From NCBI GenBank assembly GCA_025846845.1, contig JAOYTL010000002.1, forward strand, positions 248,001 to 312,000: a DNA stretch of 64,000 nucleotides, given 5' to 3'. Shown here in pieces: positions 23,909 to 32,937 of this stretch. The translations under genes and the position numbers were made by a program. Source of the DNA: Alloboseaceae bacterium BT-24-1 (GTDB lineage Bacteria; Pseudomonadota; Alphaproteobacteria; Rhizobiales; Beijerinckiaceae). Below the pieces are notes generated by a model. The model made no database searches. It saw nothing but the letters and a program-made list of their open reading frames with translations, and was not told where the DNA came from. How positions within the stretch are numbered: position 1 is the stretch's first letter; every line of letters starts with the position of its first letter.

Positions 23909-26059
23909 ATGGCCGATCCTGTTCCCGCCCCTGTCGAAGATTTGACGCCCGAAGCCGCCCGCGCCGAGCATGAGTTGCTCGCGCCCGAGATCGCCGCCGC
24001 GAATGCCGCCTATCACAGCGACAGCGCGCCGATCATGGACGACGCGACCTTCGACGCGAAGTTCCGCCGGCTCACTGCCCTGGAAAGCGCCTTTCCGGAG
24101 CTCAAGGGAGAGGAGGCACTCTCCGACAAGGTCGGCGCCAAGCCATCGGGCAAGTTCGCCAAGATCCGGCATCGCGTGCCGATGCTCTCGCTCAACAATG
24201 CCTTCGCCGACGAGGACATCGCCGACTTTGTGACGAGGGTCAGGACCTTCCTCGGCCGCAAGGACGACCAGCCGATCGCCTTCACTGCCGAGCCGAAGAT
24301 CGACGGGCTCTCGCTGTCTTTGCGCTACGAGAAGGGCGAACTGGTCAGCGCCGCGACGCGCGGCGACGGCGAGGAGGGCGAAGACGTCACGGCCAACGCC
24401 CGCACGATTTCCGAGATCCCGCACCGGCTGAAGGGCAAGGATGTGCCTGATATCGCCGAGGTGCGTGGCGAGATCTATCTCGGCCATGCCGACTTCGCCG
24501 CGATCAACCAGCGCCAGCGCGAGAAGGAAGAGCGCGAATTCGCCAATCCGCGCAACGCCGCCGCCGGCTCGCTGCGCCAGCTCGACGTCTCGATCACCGC
24601 GAGCCGGCCCTTGCGCTTCTTCGCTTATGCCTGGGGCGAGATGCCGGAGCTGCCGGCGCCGACGCAGTTCGGCGTCGTCGAAGCCTTCGCGCGCTGGGGC
24701 TTCAAGACCAACCCGTTGATGGCGCGCTGCGAGAGCGTCGAGGCGCTGCTGGCGCATTACCGGATGATCGAGGCGCAGCGCGTCACGCTCGGCTACGACA
24801 TCGACGGCGTGGTCTACAAGGTCGATGAGCTTGCACTGCAGGCGAGGCTCGGCTTCGTCGCCCGCGCGCCGCGCTGGGCGATCGCGCACAAGTTTCCGGC
24901 CGAGCTTGCGACCACGGTGCTGGAGGCGATCGACATCCAGGTCGGCCGGACCGGGGCACTTTCGCCGGTGGCGCGACTGAAGCCGGTGACGGTCGGCGGC
25001 GTCGTCGTCACCAATGCGACGCTGCACAATGAGGACTATATCCGCGGCTTCGATTCGAAGGGGCTGCCGATCCGCGACGGCAGCGACATCCGCATCGGCG
25101 ACACGGTGACGGTGAAGCGCGCCGGCGACGTGATCCCGCGCGTCGAGGCGGTCGACCTGGCGAAGCGGCCGGCGGACGCGCAGCCTTACGTCTTCCCGAC
25201 GACCTGTCCGGTCTGCGGCTCGGACGCGGTGCGCGAGCACAATCCGCGCTCGGGCAAGGAAGACGCGGTGCGCCGCTGCACCGGCGGACTGATCTGCGAG
25301 GCGCAGGCGGTCGAGCGGCTCAAGCATTTCGTCTCGCGCGATGCGCTCGATATCGACGGGCTCGGCGACAAGCAGATCGAGTTTTTCCACACCGATCCCG
25401 ATCTGCCGGTGAAGCAGCCGGCCGACATCTTCACGCTGGCTGAGCGCGACGGGGCTAACCTCAAGAAGCTCAAGGACAAGGAAGGTTTTGGCGCGACCAG
25501 CACCAAGAAGCTGTTCGAGGCGATCGACGACCGGCGCAAGCCGCCGCTCAACCGTTTCATCTTCGGGCTCGGCATCCGCCATATCGGCGAGACCAATGCC
25601 CGCTTGCTGGCGCGCCATTACGGCTCGTTCGAAGCCCTGGAGGCGGCTTGCCTCGCTGCCGAGAATCCCGAGAGCGAGGAGCGGGCGGCGCTCGACGCGA
25701 TCGACGGCGTCGGGCCGACTGTGGTCGAGGCGCTGCTGCAGTTCTTCGACGAGGAGCACAACCAGCAGATGCTCAGCCGGCTGCTCGCCGAGGTCACGCC
25801 GCAGCCATTGGAGGCGGTGGCCTCGTCCAGCCCGGTCGCCGGCCAGATCGTCGTTTTCACCGGCGCGCTCGAACGCATGACCCGCGACGAGGCCAAGGCG
25901 ATGGCCGAACGGCTCGGCGCCAAGGTCGCCGGCTCGGTCTCGTCGAAAACCGATTTGCTGGTGGCGGGGCCGGGCGCCGGCTCGAAGCTCAAGGATGCGG
26001 CCAAGCACGGCGTCAAGGTGATCGACGAGGCCGGCTGGTTCGAGCTGGTCGGGGGCTGA
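23909..26059 (+). CDS. ligA: LigA, NAD-dependent DNA ligase
   Basis: LigA seals nicks in replication and repair. The adenylation lysine is Lys130 in KIDG. The first domain (Ia) contains YHSDSAPIMDD, and the OB fold follows the RVEAV region. The zinc finger has CPVCGS and CTGGLICEAQ. Helix-hairpin-helix segments include GLGIRHIGETNARLLARHYG and AIDGVGPTVVEAL. The BRCT domain begins at GQIVVFTGALERMTRDEA (about 647). The length of 716 residues is normal. In many Rhizobiales ligA directly follows recN; here about 9 kb of other genes separate them. Confidence 0.97.
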   Translation: MADPVPAPVEDLTPEAARAEHELLAPEIAAANAAYHSDSAPIMDDATFDAKFRRLTALESAFPELKGEEALSDKVGAKPSGKFAKIRHRVPMLSLNNAFADEDIADFVTRVRTFLGRKDDQPIAFTAEPKIDGLSLSLRYEKGELVSAATRGDGEEGEDVTANARTISEIPHRLKGKDVPDIAEVRGEIYLGHADFAAINQRQREKEEREFANPRNAAAGSLRQLDVSITASRPLRFFAYAWGEMPELPAPTQFGVVEAFARWGFKTNPLMARCESVEALLAHYRMIEAQRVTLGYDIDGVVYKVDELALQARLGFVARAPRWAIAHKFPAELATTVLEAIDIQVGRTGALSPVARLKPVTVGGVVVTNATLHNEDYIRGFDSKGLPIRDGSDIRIGDTVTVKRAGDVIPRVEAVDLAKRPADAQPYVFPTTCPVCGSDAVREHNPRSGKEDAVRRCTGGLICEAQAVERLKHFVSRDALDIDGLGDKQIEFFHTDPDLPVKQPADIFTLAERDGANLKKLKDKEGFGATSTKKLFEAIDDRRKPPLNRFIFGLGIRHIGETNARLLARHYGSFEALEAACLAAENPESEERAALDAIDGVGPTVVEALLQFFDEEHNQQMLSRLLAEVTPQPLEAVASSSPVAGQIVVFTGALERMTRDEAKAMAERLGAKVAGSVSSKTDLLVAGPGAGSKLKDAAKHGVKVIDEAGWFELVGG

Positions 26060-26082
26060 ATGGGATCGGGTAGGCGCGACCT

Positions 26083-26230
26083 ACCCCCTCTCCCCTTGCG
26101 GGAGAGGGCTGGGGTGAGGGGTCTCTCGACGCTGGTCATAACCCGGTCGTGACATCCTCCGCAGCATTCGAGGTTTGCGCGACCCCTCATCCGGCCCTTC
26201 GGGCCACCTTCTCCCGCAAGGGGAGAAGGG
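26083..26230. repeat. Intergenic inverted repeats, locus D
   Basis: The left arm CCCCCTCTCCCCTTGCGGG and GTGAGGGGTCTCTCGACG is separated by about 55 bp from the right arm GCGCGACCCCTCATCCGG, GGCCCTTCGGGCC and CACCTTCTCCCGCAAGGGG. It lies between the convergent 3' ends of ligA and pepT. Confidence 0.83.
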
Positions 26231-26246
26231 ATCGGGCACCGATCGC

Positions 26247-27476
26247 TTAACTTCGTCCTGCCGCCAGCGTGCAGATCATCCTTGCGACCTCGAATGACTT
26301 CTCGAAGGCCGGCACCGGCAGGAACTCGTAGCGCGAGTGGAAATTATAGGCGCCGGTGAAGAAGTTCGGCGTCGGCAGGCCCCGCGCCGAGAGCGCCGCG
26401 CCGTCGGTGCCGCCGCGCATCGGGATCTGCTTCTTCCGGATCTGCAGCGCTTCCAGCGCGCCGAAGAGCAAGTCGACCGGGCGCTGGTCGTCGCCGAGGC
26501 TGTCATGGATGTTGCCATAGGTATCGCTGACCACGCATTCGACGCGGCCGGTCGGATAGAGCGCGGCGACCTCGGCCGCGACCTCCTTGATGCGGCGCTT
26601 GCGCGCTTCGAAGCTCTGCCTGTCGAAATCGCGGATCAGCGCCCCTAACCTGGCCTCGCTGGCATTGGCGGTGATGGTGTTGAACCAGACATAGCCCTCG
26701 CGCCCTTCGGTGTTCTCCGGCGTATGCGAGCGGTCGAAGCGGCTGATGAAGTCCTGGGCCATCAGCACCGGGTTCACCAGCACGCCCTTGGCCGACATCG
26801 GATGGGTGCTGACACCGGTGAGGGTGATCTCGGCGGCGGCAGCGTTGAAATTCTCGATCACGACTTCGCCGAGCTCGCAGCAGTCGATCGTGTAGGCGAA
26901 GTCGCAAGGGAAGCGGGCGAGGTCGAGGACCTTGGCACCGCGCAGGCCGATCTCCTCGTCGGGGACGAAGGCGACGACGATGTCGCCATGCCGGTCCTGC
27001 GGGCCGAGATTGGCGAGTAGCGTCATGATCACCGTGATCGCCGCCTTGTTGTCGGCGCCGAGCACGCTGGTGCCGTCGCTGGCGATGATCTCAGCACCCC
27101 GCCAGTCGCTGAGTTGCGGATGCTCGGCGATGCGCAGCCAGATGTCCCGCTCGCGGTTGAGGCAGAGGTCCTCGCCCTCCAAGCGCAGGAGCTGCGGGTG
27201 GATCTCGGGCGAGAGGCCGGCATCGAAGGTGTCGAGATGGGCGATGAAGCCGATCTTCGGTGCGCTTGGCACGGTTCCGCGCTTCACCGCCGTGACAGTG
27301 GCGCGGTCGTCGATGACGACATCGTCGAGGTCGAGCGCGCGCAACTCACCAGCCAGCAGTTCGGCGAGGCGCTGCTGGCCTGGCGTGCTCGGCAGCGTCG
27401 TCGCCTTGATGTCGCTTTGGCTGGCGACCGAGACATAGCGGAAGAAGCGCTCGATCAGCTGCTGGCGAATGCTCAT
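26247..27476 (-). CDS. pepT: PepT, tripeptide aminopeptidase (M20B)
   Basis: Peptidase T is a cytoplasmic dizinc exopeptidase that removes N-terminal residues from tripeptides. The metal ligands lie in GFIAHLDTFDAG (His79-type), GADNKAAI, the catalytic PDEEIGLRGAK, YTIDCCELGEV and, near the end, the FFTGAYNFHSRYEF region. The RGGTDGAALSARGLPTPN segment is another strong PepT signature. The length is 409 residues, matching the family. An AraC-type regulator lies 44 bp upstream on the same strand, but no functional link is evident. Confidence 0.95.
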   Translation of the reverse strand: MSIRQQLIERFFRYVSVASQSDIKATTLPSTPGQQRLAELLAGELRALDLDDVVIDDRATVTAVKRGTVPSAPKIGFIAHLDTFDAGLSPEIHPQLLRLEGEDLCLNRERDIWLRIAEHPQLSDWRGAEIIASDGTSVLGADNKAAITVIMTLLANLGPQDRHGDIVVAFVPDEEIGLRGAKVLDLARFPCDFAYTIDCCELGEVVIENFNAAAAEITLTGVSTHPMSAKGVLVNPVLMAQDFISRFDRSHTPENTEGREGYVWFNTITANASEARLGALIRDFDRQSFEARKRRIKEVAAEVAALYPTGRVECVVSDTYGNIHDSLGDDQRPVDLLFGALEALQIRKKQIPMRGGTDGAALSARGLPTPNFFTGAYNFHSRYEFLPVPAFEKSFEVARMICTLAAGRS

Positions 27477-27520
27477 GGTCGTTCCGTCGCGTGCGTGGCG
27501 GTCAGCGGTCTACGACCTAC

Positions 27521-28534
27521 TTACTTTACGGCCCCGTCGATAGGGGACGCATCGACTGGCCGTGCCGTGGGGATCGGCGGCTCGGCATTGCGGAAATGGC
27601 TGGGCGGCTTGCCGATCACACGCTTGAAGGCACGGCTGAACGAGGCTTCGGAATCATAGCCGAGGCGGCGCGCCACCACCGAGATCCGCATCCGATCGCG
27701 CTCCAGCCATTGCCGGGCCTGGTGCATCTGGACCTGTGCGACATAGCGGGCCGGCGTTTCGCCGACGACGCTGGCGAAGCGCTCGGCGAAGGCGGAGCGC
27801 GAGGCGTGCATCACCTTAGCCAACGCATCGACTGTCCAGTCCTCGCTCGGATTGAGATGGATCGCGGCAAGCACGCGACCGATATCGGGATCGCGGGCGG
27901 CGGCGACCCAGCCGGTGGCCGTGCCGCAGCCGCGCTCGACCCAGGAGCGGATCAGGGCAGCCGCGACGACGTCGGCGAGGCGGGTCAGGATGCCGCCGGC
28001 GCCGACCCGATCGAGGGCAAGCTCGCAGGCCATGGTCGTCAGGAGCGCCGGGATTGCTGGTTCGTGCACCGCCATCTCATGCACCCACATCAGCTCCGGC
28101 ATCATCCGAAGCATCGGGTGCTGGGCGTCGACGTTGAAGCAGAGGCTGGCGCTGAAGAACAATGTCGCCTCGCCGTCGCTCGCTCCTGCGCCACCGCCGC
28201 GCGCCTCGGCGATCTCGCCGCAACAGTGCTGGAAGGCACAGCGTCCGTTCGGCGTCGCCGAGATGCCGGGCTCGCTGGCGAGCGCATGCTCGACGCCACG
28301 CGGCATCAGCACGGCATCGCCCTGTTCGAGCCGGACCCAGTCGCCTTCCGGCGTGCGCAGCCAGCAACCCTGCTCGGCCATGAAGTGGAGACGTGCGGCC
28401 GATTGAGCCGGAAACAGCAGGCACCAGGGCGTGGTCATCTGGTAGCGGGCGTAGTCGACGCCTTCGAGCCTAAGGCCGCGAAGCATCTCAGACAGCGGGT
28501 CCGGCGCCGATCTTCTGGACGATTGGTCAAGCAT
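27521..28534 (-). CDS. AraC-family regulator with cupin_6 sensor domain
   Basis: The N-terminal 200 residues form a cupin-type sensor (GCWLRTPEGDWVRLEQGDAV; Cys-containing CAFQHCCGEI). The C-terminal about 100 residues form the AraC double helix-turn-helix: MHASRSAFAERFASVVGETP and ISVVARRLGYDSEASFSRAF. The product is 337 residues from the ATG at 28534. A GTG at 28570 has a better ribosome site, but it would leave only 36 bp to the divergent exporter gene, too little for two promoters. It very likely regulates that MFS exporter. Confidence 0.88.
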   Translation of the reverse strand: MLDQSSRRSAPDPLSEMLRGLRLEGVDYARYQMTTPWCLLFPAQSAARLHFMAEQGCWLRTPEGDWVRLEQGDAVLMPRGVEHALASEPGISATPNGRCAFQHCCGEIAEARGGGAGASDGEATLFFSASLCFNVDAQHPMLRMMPELMWVHEMAVHEPAIPALLTTMACELALDRVGAGGILTRLADVVAAALIRSWVERGCGTATGWVAAARDPDIGRVLAAIHLNPSEDWTVDALAKVMHASRSAFAERFASVVGETPARYVAQVQMHQARQWLERDRMRISVVARRLGYDSEASFSRAFKRVIGKPPSHFRNAEPPIPTARPVDASPIDGAVK

Positions 28535-28606
28535 CCCGGGTTTTCTAGCATGGAAGCTCCAGAGGGTCACGCCTAACTCCGGTGTCCGATCTTCCTGGAG
28601 CGACCT

Positions 28607-29821
28607 ATGTCGGATTCCTTGTCAGCCACAGCCGATGCCGAGCTTGTCGGCATTGCGCCCGCAGAACGCACAGACGCCGCCTGGCCGGCGGTCTTCGCCC
28701 TTTCCATGGGGGTGTTCGCGCTGGTCAGCGCCGAGTTCCTGCCCGCCAGCGTCCTGACCTCGATCGCCGCCGATCTCGCGATCAGCGTCGGCGCCGCCGG
28801 GCAGACTGTCACGGTGACCTCGCTGGTCGGCGTCGCCGCGGCGATCTTCACGCCGATCCTCACCAGCCGCTTCGACCGGCGCCTGGTGCTCTGGACGCTG
28901 TTGTCGCTGCTCGCTTTGTCGAGCCTGGTCACGGCGATGGCCAATGGCTTTGCCATGCTGCTCGCGGCGCGCTTCCTGCTCGGCATCGCCCTCGGTGGCT
29001 TCTGGTCGATGGCGCCGGCTCTGACGTTGCGGCTCGTGCCGCCTCAATCCGTGCCGCGGGCATTGGCGCTCATCTCGGCCGGCGTTTCGGCCGCCTTCAT
29101 CGGCGGTGGACCGCTCGGGGCCTATCTCGACGCCCTGATCGGCTGGCGGATGGTGTTCGGCCTGTCGGCCGGGCTTGCCGGCGTCGCTTTGCTGGCGCTG
29201 CTGGTGACGATGCCGCCCCTGCCACCGCAGACTGCGCCGCGGCTGGGCACGCTGGGAGTCCTGCTCTCGCGCCCGAGCATCCGGCTGATGCTGATCTCGG
29301 TCCTCGTCATCATCTCCGGACAGTTCACCGGCTTCACCTATATCCGGCCGTTCCTCGAACACGCTCCACAGCTCGGCGTCGCGGCGATCACCGTCGTGCT
29401 GCTCGGCTATGGCCTCGGCAATGTCGTCGGCAACTTTGCCGGCGGCGCGGTGGCGGGGCGCGGCGTCAAGCTTGCTATCGTCTCCTTCGCGCTGGCGATC
29501 GGCGTGCTGGCGCTGGTCATGCTCCAGTTCGGCGCCTCGCCGATCGTGGCCGGGATTACTGTCGCGCTCTGGGGGTTTGCCTTCGGCTTCGCGCCGGTCG
29601 GCTTCCAGACCTGGATGGTGCGCGTCGCGGCCGACCATGCCGAATCGGCGAGCGGGCTCGTGACGGCGGCCTTCCTGGTCGCGATCGCCAGCGGCGCGGT
29701 GCTGGGCGGCCTGCTCGTCAACCATGTCGGCGGCCTCGGCCCGATCGGCTACATGGCGGTGGCGACGCTTGCCGGGGCGCTCCTTGTGCTCGTCGCCGGC
29801 AAGGAGCCGCCCCGTCCCTGA
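28607..29821 (+). CDS. MFS efflux transporter (DHA1, NepI/SotB-like)
   Basis: This 404-residue protein has 12 predicted spans. The first contains FALSMGVFALVSAEFLPASV and the loop 2-3 motif region ends in TSRFDRRLVLW. Helix 4 carries ARFLLGIALGGFWSMAP, the pattern seen in purine/arabinose/drug efflux proteins of the DHA1 group. TGG-type ribosome site TGGAG lies 7 bases upstream. It is divergent from an AraC/cupin regulator, the common set-up for a regulator controlling an exporter of its own ligand. The exact substrate is unknown. A hairpin follows the gene at 29832. Confidence 0.92.
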   Translation: MSDSLSATADAELVGIAPAERTDAAWPAVFALSMGVFALVSAEFLPASVLTSIAADLAISVGAAGQTVTVTSLVGVAAAIFTPILTSRFDRRLVLWTLLSLLALSSLVTAMANGFAMLLAARFLLGIALGGFWSMAPALTLRLVPPQSVPRALALISAGVSAAFIGGGPLGAYLDALIGWRMVFGLSAGLAGVALLALLVTMPPLPPQTAPRLGTLGVLLSRPSIRLMLISVLVIISGQFTGFTYIRPFLEHAPQLGVAAITVVLLGYGLGNVVGNFAGGAVAGRGVKLAIVSFALAIGVLALVMLQFGASPIVAGITVALWGFAFGFAPVGFQTWMVRVAADHAESASGLVTAAFLVAIASGAVLGGLLVNHVGGLGPIGYMAVATLAGALLVLVAGKEPPRP

Positions 29822-29831
29822 CTCCTGATAA

Positions 29832-29866
29832 ATGGCGACGGTCGCGTGATCGTCGCCATCACTTTT
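29832..29866 (+). terminator. Terminator-like hairpin after the MFS gene
   Basis: A 9-bp perfect stem, ATGGCGACG paired with CGTCGCCAT (10-base loop), starts 10 bp after the stop and is followed by CACTTTTC. It probably ends the MFS transcript before the second AraC gene. Confidence 0.5.
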
Positions 29867-29906
29867 CTTCAAGACATGAGGGCGCGGTTCCGCTCTATCT
29901 TGCGCC

Positions 29907-30770
29907 ATGGATCTGATCAGCCAAGGCGACGCATTGCTGGAGATGCCGCTCCGGGAGGGCGAGCATGCTCGCCTGTTCACGGCGGCGCGCTTCTCCGGGC
30001 TGGAATGCCTGTCGGCGCGGTTCTCGACCCACACGTATTCACCGCATGCCCATGAGACCTATGCGGTCGGCACGATCCTCGCGGGCTGCGAGCTCTGGCA
30101 TGCGCGCGGGCGCACGCTCTTCGCCCGCACCGGCGATCTCGTCTTCAACCATCCGCTCGATGTCCATGACGGCGCGCCGAGCGAGGGCGGCTATCGCTAC
30201 CGGATGACCTATCCGACGATCGAGCTGATGCGCGAGGTCGCGATCTCGCTCACCGGCGACGAGACCATCGGCACGCCCTTCTTCCCCGAACCGACCGTGC
30301 AGGACCCGGAAGGCTCTGCCCTGTTCTCGGAAGCGCACCGCGCGCTGGAGGAGGGCGGGGATGCGCTTGCCGGCGAAGAGGGCCTGCTGCGTGCCTATGG
30401 CTGGTGCTTGGCGCGCCATGCCGATCTTTCCATCCGCGAGATCGGGCGCGAGCGCGGCCCGATCGCACAGGCGAGGGAATTGCTCGAGCAGCGCTATGAC
30501 GAGGATCTGTCGCTCGCCGATCTCACCCAGCGCTCGGGCCTGCCGCGGCATCACCTGATCCGGGCCTTCCGGCGCGAGACCGGGCTGACGCCACATGCTT
30601 ATCTCGTCGATGTCCGCATCCGCCGCGCCCGCGAGCGGCTGCGGCGCGGTGAATCCCCCGGCGCGGTCGCGGCCGCCACCGGGTTCTGCGACCAGGCGCA
30701 TCTGACCCGCGCCTTCAAGGCGAGGCTCGGCGTCACGCCGGGCGTCTTCCGCGCCGCCCATCACGGCTGA
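29907..30770 (+). CDS. AraC-family regulator (cupin sensor), probably of azlCD
   Basis: This protein has 287 residues. The N-terminal cupin has YSPHAHETYAVGTILAG (about 44-60), with histidines that could bind a ligand or metal. The C-terminal HTH pair is LADLTQRSGLPRHHLIRAFR and PGAVAAATGFCDQAHLTRAF. It lies only 17 bp upstream of azlC on the same strand, so regulator and exporter are probably cotranscribed. The likely signal is an amino acid or a toxic analogue; this is inferred from the neighbours. Confidence 0.9.
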   Translation: MDLISQGDALLEMPLREGEHARLFTAARFSGLECLSARFSTHTYSPHAHETYAVGTILAGCELWHARGRTLFARTGDLVFNHPLDVHDGAPSEGGYRYRMTYPTIELMREVAISLTGDETIGTPFFPEPTVQDPEGSALFSEAHRALEEGGDALAGEEGLLRAYGWCLARHADLSIREIGRERGPIAQARELLEQRYDEDLSLADLTQRSGLPRHHLIRAFRRETGLTPHAYLVDVRIRRARERLRRGESPGAVAAATGFCDQAHLTRAFKARLGVTPGVFRAAHHG

Positions 30771-30787
30771 CGACATCAGGAAACTCC

Positions 30788-31498
30788 ATGTCCTGGAAAG
30801 ACGAAGCCCGTGCAGGGCTCAACGACATCTGGCCGGCGGCGCTGGCTGCCGTGCCGATCGGCCTGCTTTTCGGCGCGCTCGCCGCCGGCAAGGGGCTCTC
30901 GCCGTTCGAGGTCTTCCTGATGAGCGTGCTCGTCTTCGCCGGCGGGGCGCAATTCGCTGCGGTCGAGCTCTGGGCCAGCCCGGCGCCGATCGCAGCGCTG
31001 GTGTTCTCGACCGCGCTGATCAATGCCCGCCATATCCTGATGAGCGCCTCGATCGCGCCGAAGCTCAAGGGCTTCTCGACCGCCCAGACCTTCGGCGGGC
31101 TCTACTACATGGCCGACGAGAACTGGGCGCTGGCCGAGAAGCGGGCGCGCACCCATCCGGTCACGCCGGCTTACTGGTTCGCGATGGTCGTGCCCTTCGT
31201 GCTCGGCTGGCTGACGACCTCGACGACCGGCGCGATCATCGGCGCCGCACTCGGCGATCCCAAGCGCTACGGCGCCGATTTCGCCTTCACCGCGCTGTTC
31301 ATCGCGCTGACCGCCGCGTTCTGGAAGGGGCGGGTCACCGCCTGGACCGTGGCGGCCGCCGGCGTCGCCTCGGCGCTGGCCTACAAGCTCGCCGGCCCGC
31401 CCTGGCATGTGCTGGCGGGCGCGCTCTGCGGCCTCGCCGCCGCCTGGATCGCTGCTGGCGACCTCGCCGAGAAACCCGTCGAAAGCCCGGCCGAATGA
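30788..31498 (+). CDS. azlC: AzlC, large subunit of branched-chain amino acid exporter
   Basis: AzlC is an inner-membrane protein of 236 residues with about six to seven spans. Family features include AVPIGLLFGALAAGKG and the helix ending VFAGGAQFAAVELW (52-65). The AzlCD/YgaZH pair exports valine, leucine or related compounds such as azaleucine. The 3' end overlaps azlD by 4 bp (ATGA), and an AraC regulator precedes it. Confidence 0.93.
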   Translation: MSWKDEARAGLNDIWPAALAAVPIGLLFGALAAGKGLSPFEVFLMSVLVFAGGAQFAAVELWASPAPIAALVFSTALINARHILMSASIAPKLKGFSTAQTFGGLYYMADENWALAEKRARTHPVTPAYWFAMVVPFVLGWLTTSTTGAIIGAALGDPKRYGADFAFTALFIALTAAFWKGRVTAWTVAAAGVASALAYKLAGPPWHVLAGALCGLAAAWIAAGDLAEKPVESPAE

Positions 31499-31794
31499 CT
31501 GTTGATCCGATCAATCTCGCCGCCTTCCTCGGCATGGCGCTGGTGACCTATTTCACCCGCATCGCCGGTCTGGCGCTGGTCGGCCGGCTCAACCTCTCAG
31601 CCAGAGCGCAGGCTGCCTTCGACGCGATCCCGCCGGCCGTGCTGATCGCCGTGATCGCCCCTAGCGCGCTGGCGACCGGCTGGCCGGAGACGGTCGCGGC
31701 GTTGGTCTGCGGCCTCGCGGCGACGCGATTGCCGCTGCTCGGCGTGGTTGCCGTGGGCGTCGCGACCGTGGTTGTCTTGCGCATGGTGGCCTGA
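31495..31794 (+). CDS. azlD: AzlD, small subunit of branched-chain amino acid exporter
   Basis: AzlD is the 99-residue partner of AzlC, with about four hydrophobic segments. It includes FLGMALVTYFTRIAGLAL (residues 10-27, with the family's Thr-Arg pair) and AIPPAVLIAVIAP. It is translated from an ATG inside the azlC stop. The pair works as one exporter complex in the inner membrane. A cysteine-synthase-like gene starts 20 bp later and may belong to the same transcript. Confidence 0.92.
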   Translation: MTVDPINLAAFLGMALVTYFTRIAGLALVGRLNLSARAQAAFDAIPPAVLIAVIAPSALATGWPETVAALVCGLAATRLPLLGVVAVGVATVVVLRMVA

Positions 31795-31814
31795 AGCCGG
31801 CCGGGAGGACACGC

Positions 31815-32777
31815 ATGCGTCCTGTGATGGATTCCATCGTCGAGGCGATCGGCGGCACACCGCTCGTGCGCCTCGATCGCTTGACGCGGCACATCGGTGT
31901 CGAGGGCAGCATCCTCGCCAAGCTCGACTATCTCAATCCCGGCTTCTCGAAGAAGGACCGGGCCGCGCTCGGCATCATCGAGGAGGCGGAAGCCTCGGGC
32001 GCGCTGAAGCCAGGCCAGACCGTGGTCGAGCTGACCTCGGGCAATATGGGCACCGGACTCGCCATCGTCTGCGGGATCAGGGGCTATCCCTTCATCGCCG
32101 TGATGTCGAAGGGCAATTCCGAGGAGCGCGCCCGGATGATGCGGGCGCTCGGGGCAGAGGTGGTGCTGGTCGACCAATTGCCCGGTTCGGTGCCGGGCCA
32201 GGTCTCGGGCGGTGATCTCGAACTCGTCGACCGCGAGGCTAAACGGATCACGCAGGAGCGCGGCGCCTTCCGCGCCGATCAGTTCCATCGCGACGGCAAC
32301 TGGCTGGCGCATTACCGCACCACCGGGCCGGAGCTGTGGGAGCAGAGCGGCGGCGCGATCGATGCCTTCGTCGACTTCATCGGCTCGGGCGGCAGCTATG
32401 CCGGGGTGACCAGGGCGCTGAAGGAGCGCAGCCAGGAAGTGCGCTGCTACGTGGTCGAACCGGCCGGAGCTGCAGCGGCGGCAGGCGAGACGGTCTCAAG
32501 GCCGGATCACCCGATCCAGGGCGGCGGCTATGCGATGGCCGATCTCGCTTTCCTGAAGGAGGTGCCGGTCGACGGCTATCTGCAGGTCACCGGCGAGGAG
32601 GCGCGCGAGACGACGCGGCTTCTGGCGCGCCATGAGGGGATCTTCGGCGGCTTCTCGGCAGGGGCCAATGTCGCCGCTGCGCTTCAGCTGCTGGCTGGCC
32701 GCGAAGCCAGCAAGACGGTTGCCGTGATCGTCTGCGATTCAGGCTTGAAGTACCTGTCGACCGACCTTTGGGCGTGA
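31815..32777 (+). CDS. Cysteine synthase-family PLP enzyme
   Basis: This is a fold-type II PLP enzyme of 320 residues. The start is family-like (IGGTPLVRLDRL). The PLP lysine lies in NPGFSKKDRAA (about Lys42-43), and the phosphate/substrate loop ELTSGNMGTGLA corresponds to the TSGNTG motif of CysK. IGSGGSYAGV is the glycine loop holding the PLP phosphate. Changes from classic CysK (TSGNMG) suggest a different substrate: cysteine synthase, cystathionine synthase or diaminopropionate-type chemistry. It probably shares a transcript with azlCD. Repeat locus E follows its stop. Confidence 0.85.
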   Translation: MRPVMDSIVEAIGGTPLVRLDRLTRHIGVEGSILAKLDYLNPGFSKKDRAALGIIEEAEASGALKPGQTVVELTSGNMGTGLAIVCGIRGYPFIAVMSKGNSEERARMMRALGAEVVLVDQLPGSVPGQVSGGDLELVDREAKRITQERGAFRADQFHRDGNWLAHYRTTGPELWEQSGGAIDAFVDFIGSGGSYAGVTRALKERSQEVRCYVVEPAGAAAAAGETVSRPDHPIQGGGYAMADLAFLKEVPVDGYLQVTGEEARETTRLLARHEGIFGGFSAGANVAAALQLLAGREASKTVAVIVCDSGLKYLSTDLWA

Positions 32778-32790
32778 AGCAGAGGCCTTT

Positions 32791-32928
32791 CCTTCTCCCC
32801 TCGGGGGAGAAGGTGGCAGCGCGAAGCGCTGACGGATGAGGGAAGTGTAGCGCCGCGCTTGGAGGCGGCTCACCCAGCTGGACTGCCCTCATCCGCCTGC
32901 CGGCACCTTCTCCCCCGAGGGGAGAAGG
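32791..32928. repeat. Intergenic inverted repeats, locus E
   Basis: The left arm CCTTCTCCCCTCGGGGGAG with CAGCGCGAAGCGCTGACG is identical in sequence to the unit that ends murC at 2175. The right arm, CCCTCATCCGCCTGCCGGC and CACCTTCTCCCCCGAGGGG, is inverted. It lies between the convergent 3' ends of the PLP enzyme and aminopeptidase genes. Confidence 0.83.
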
Positions 32929-32937
32929 AGGCTTCCC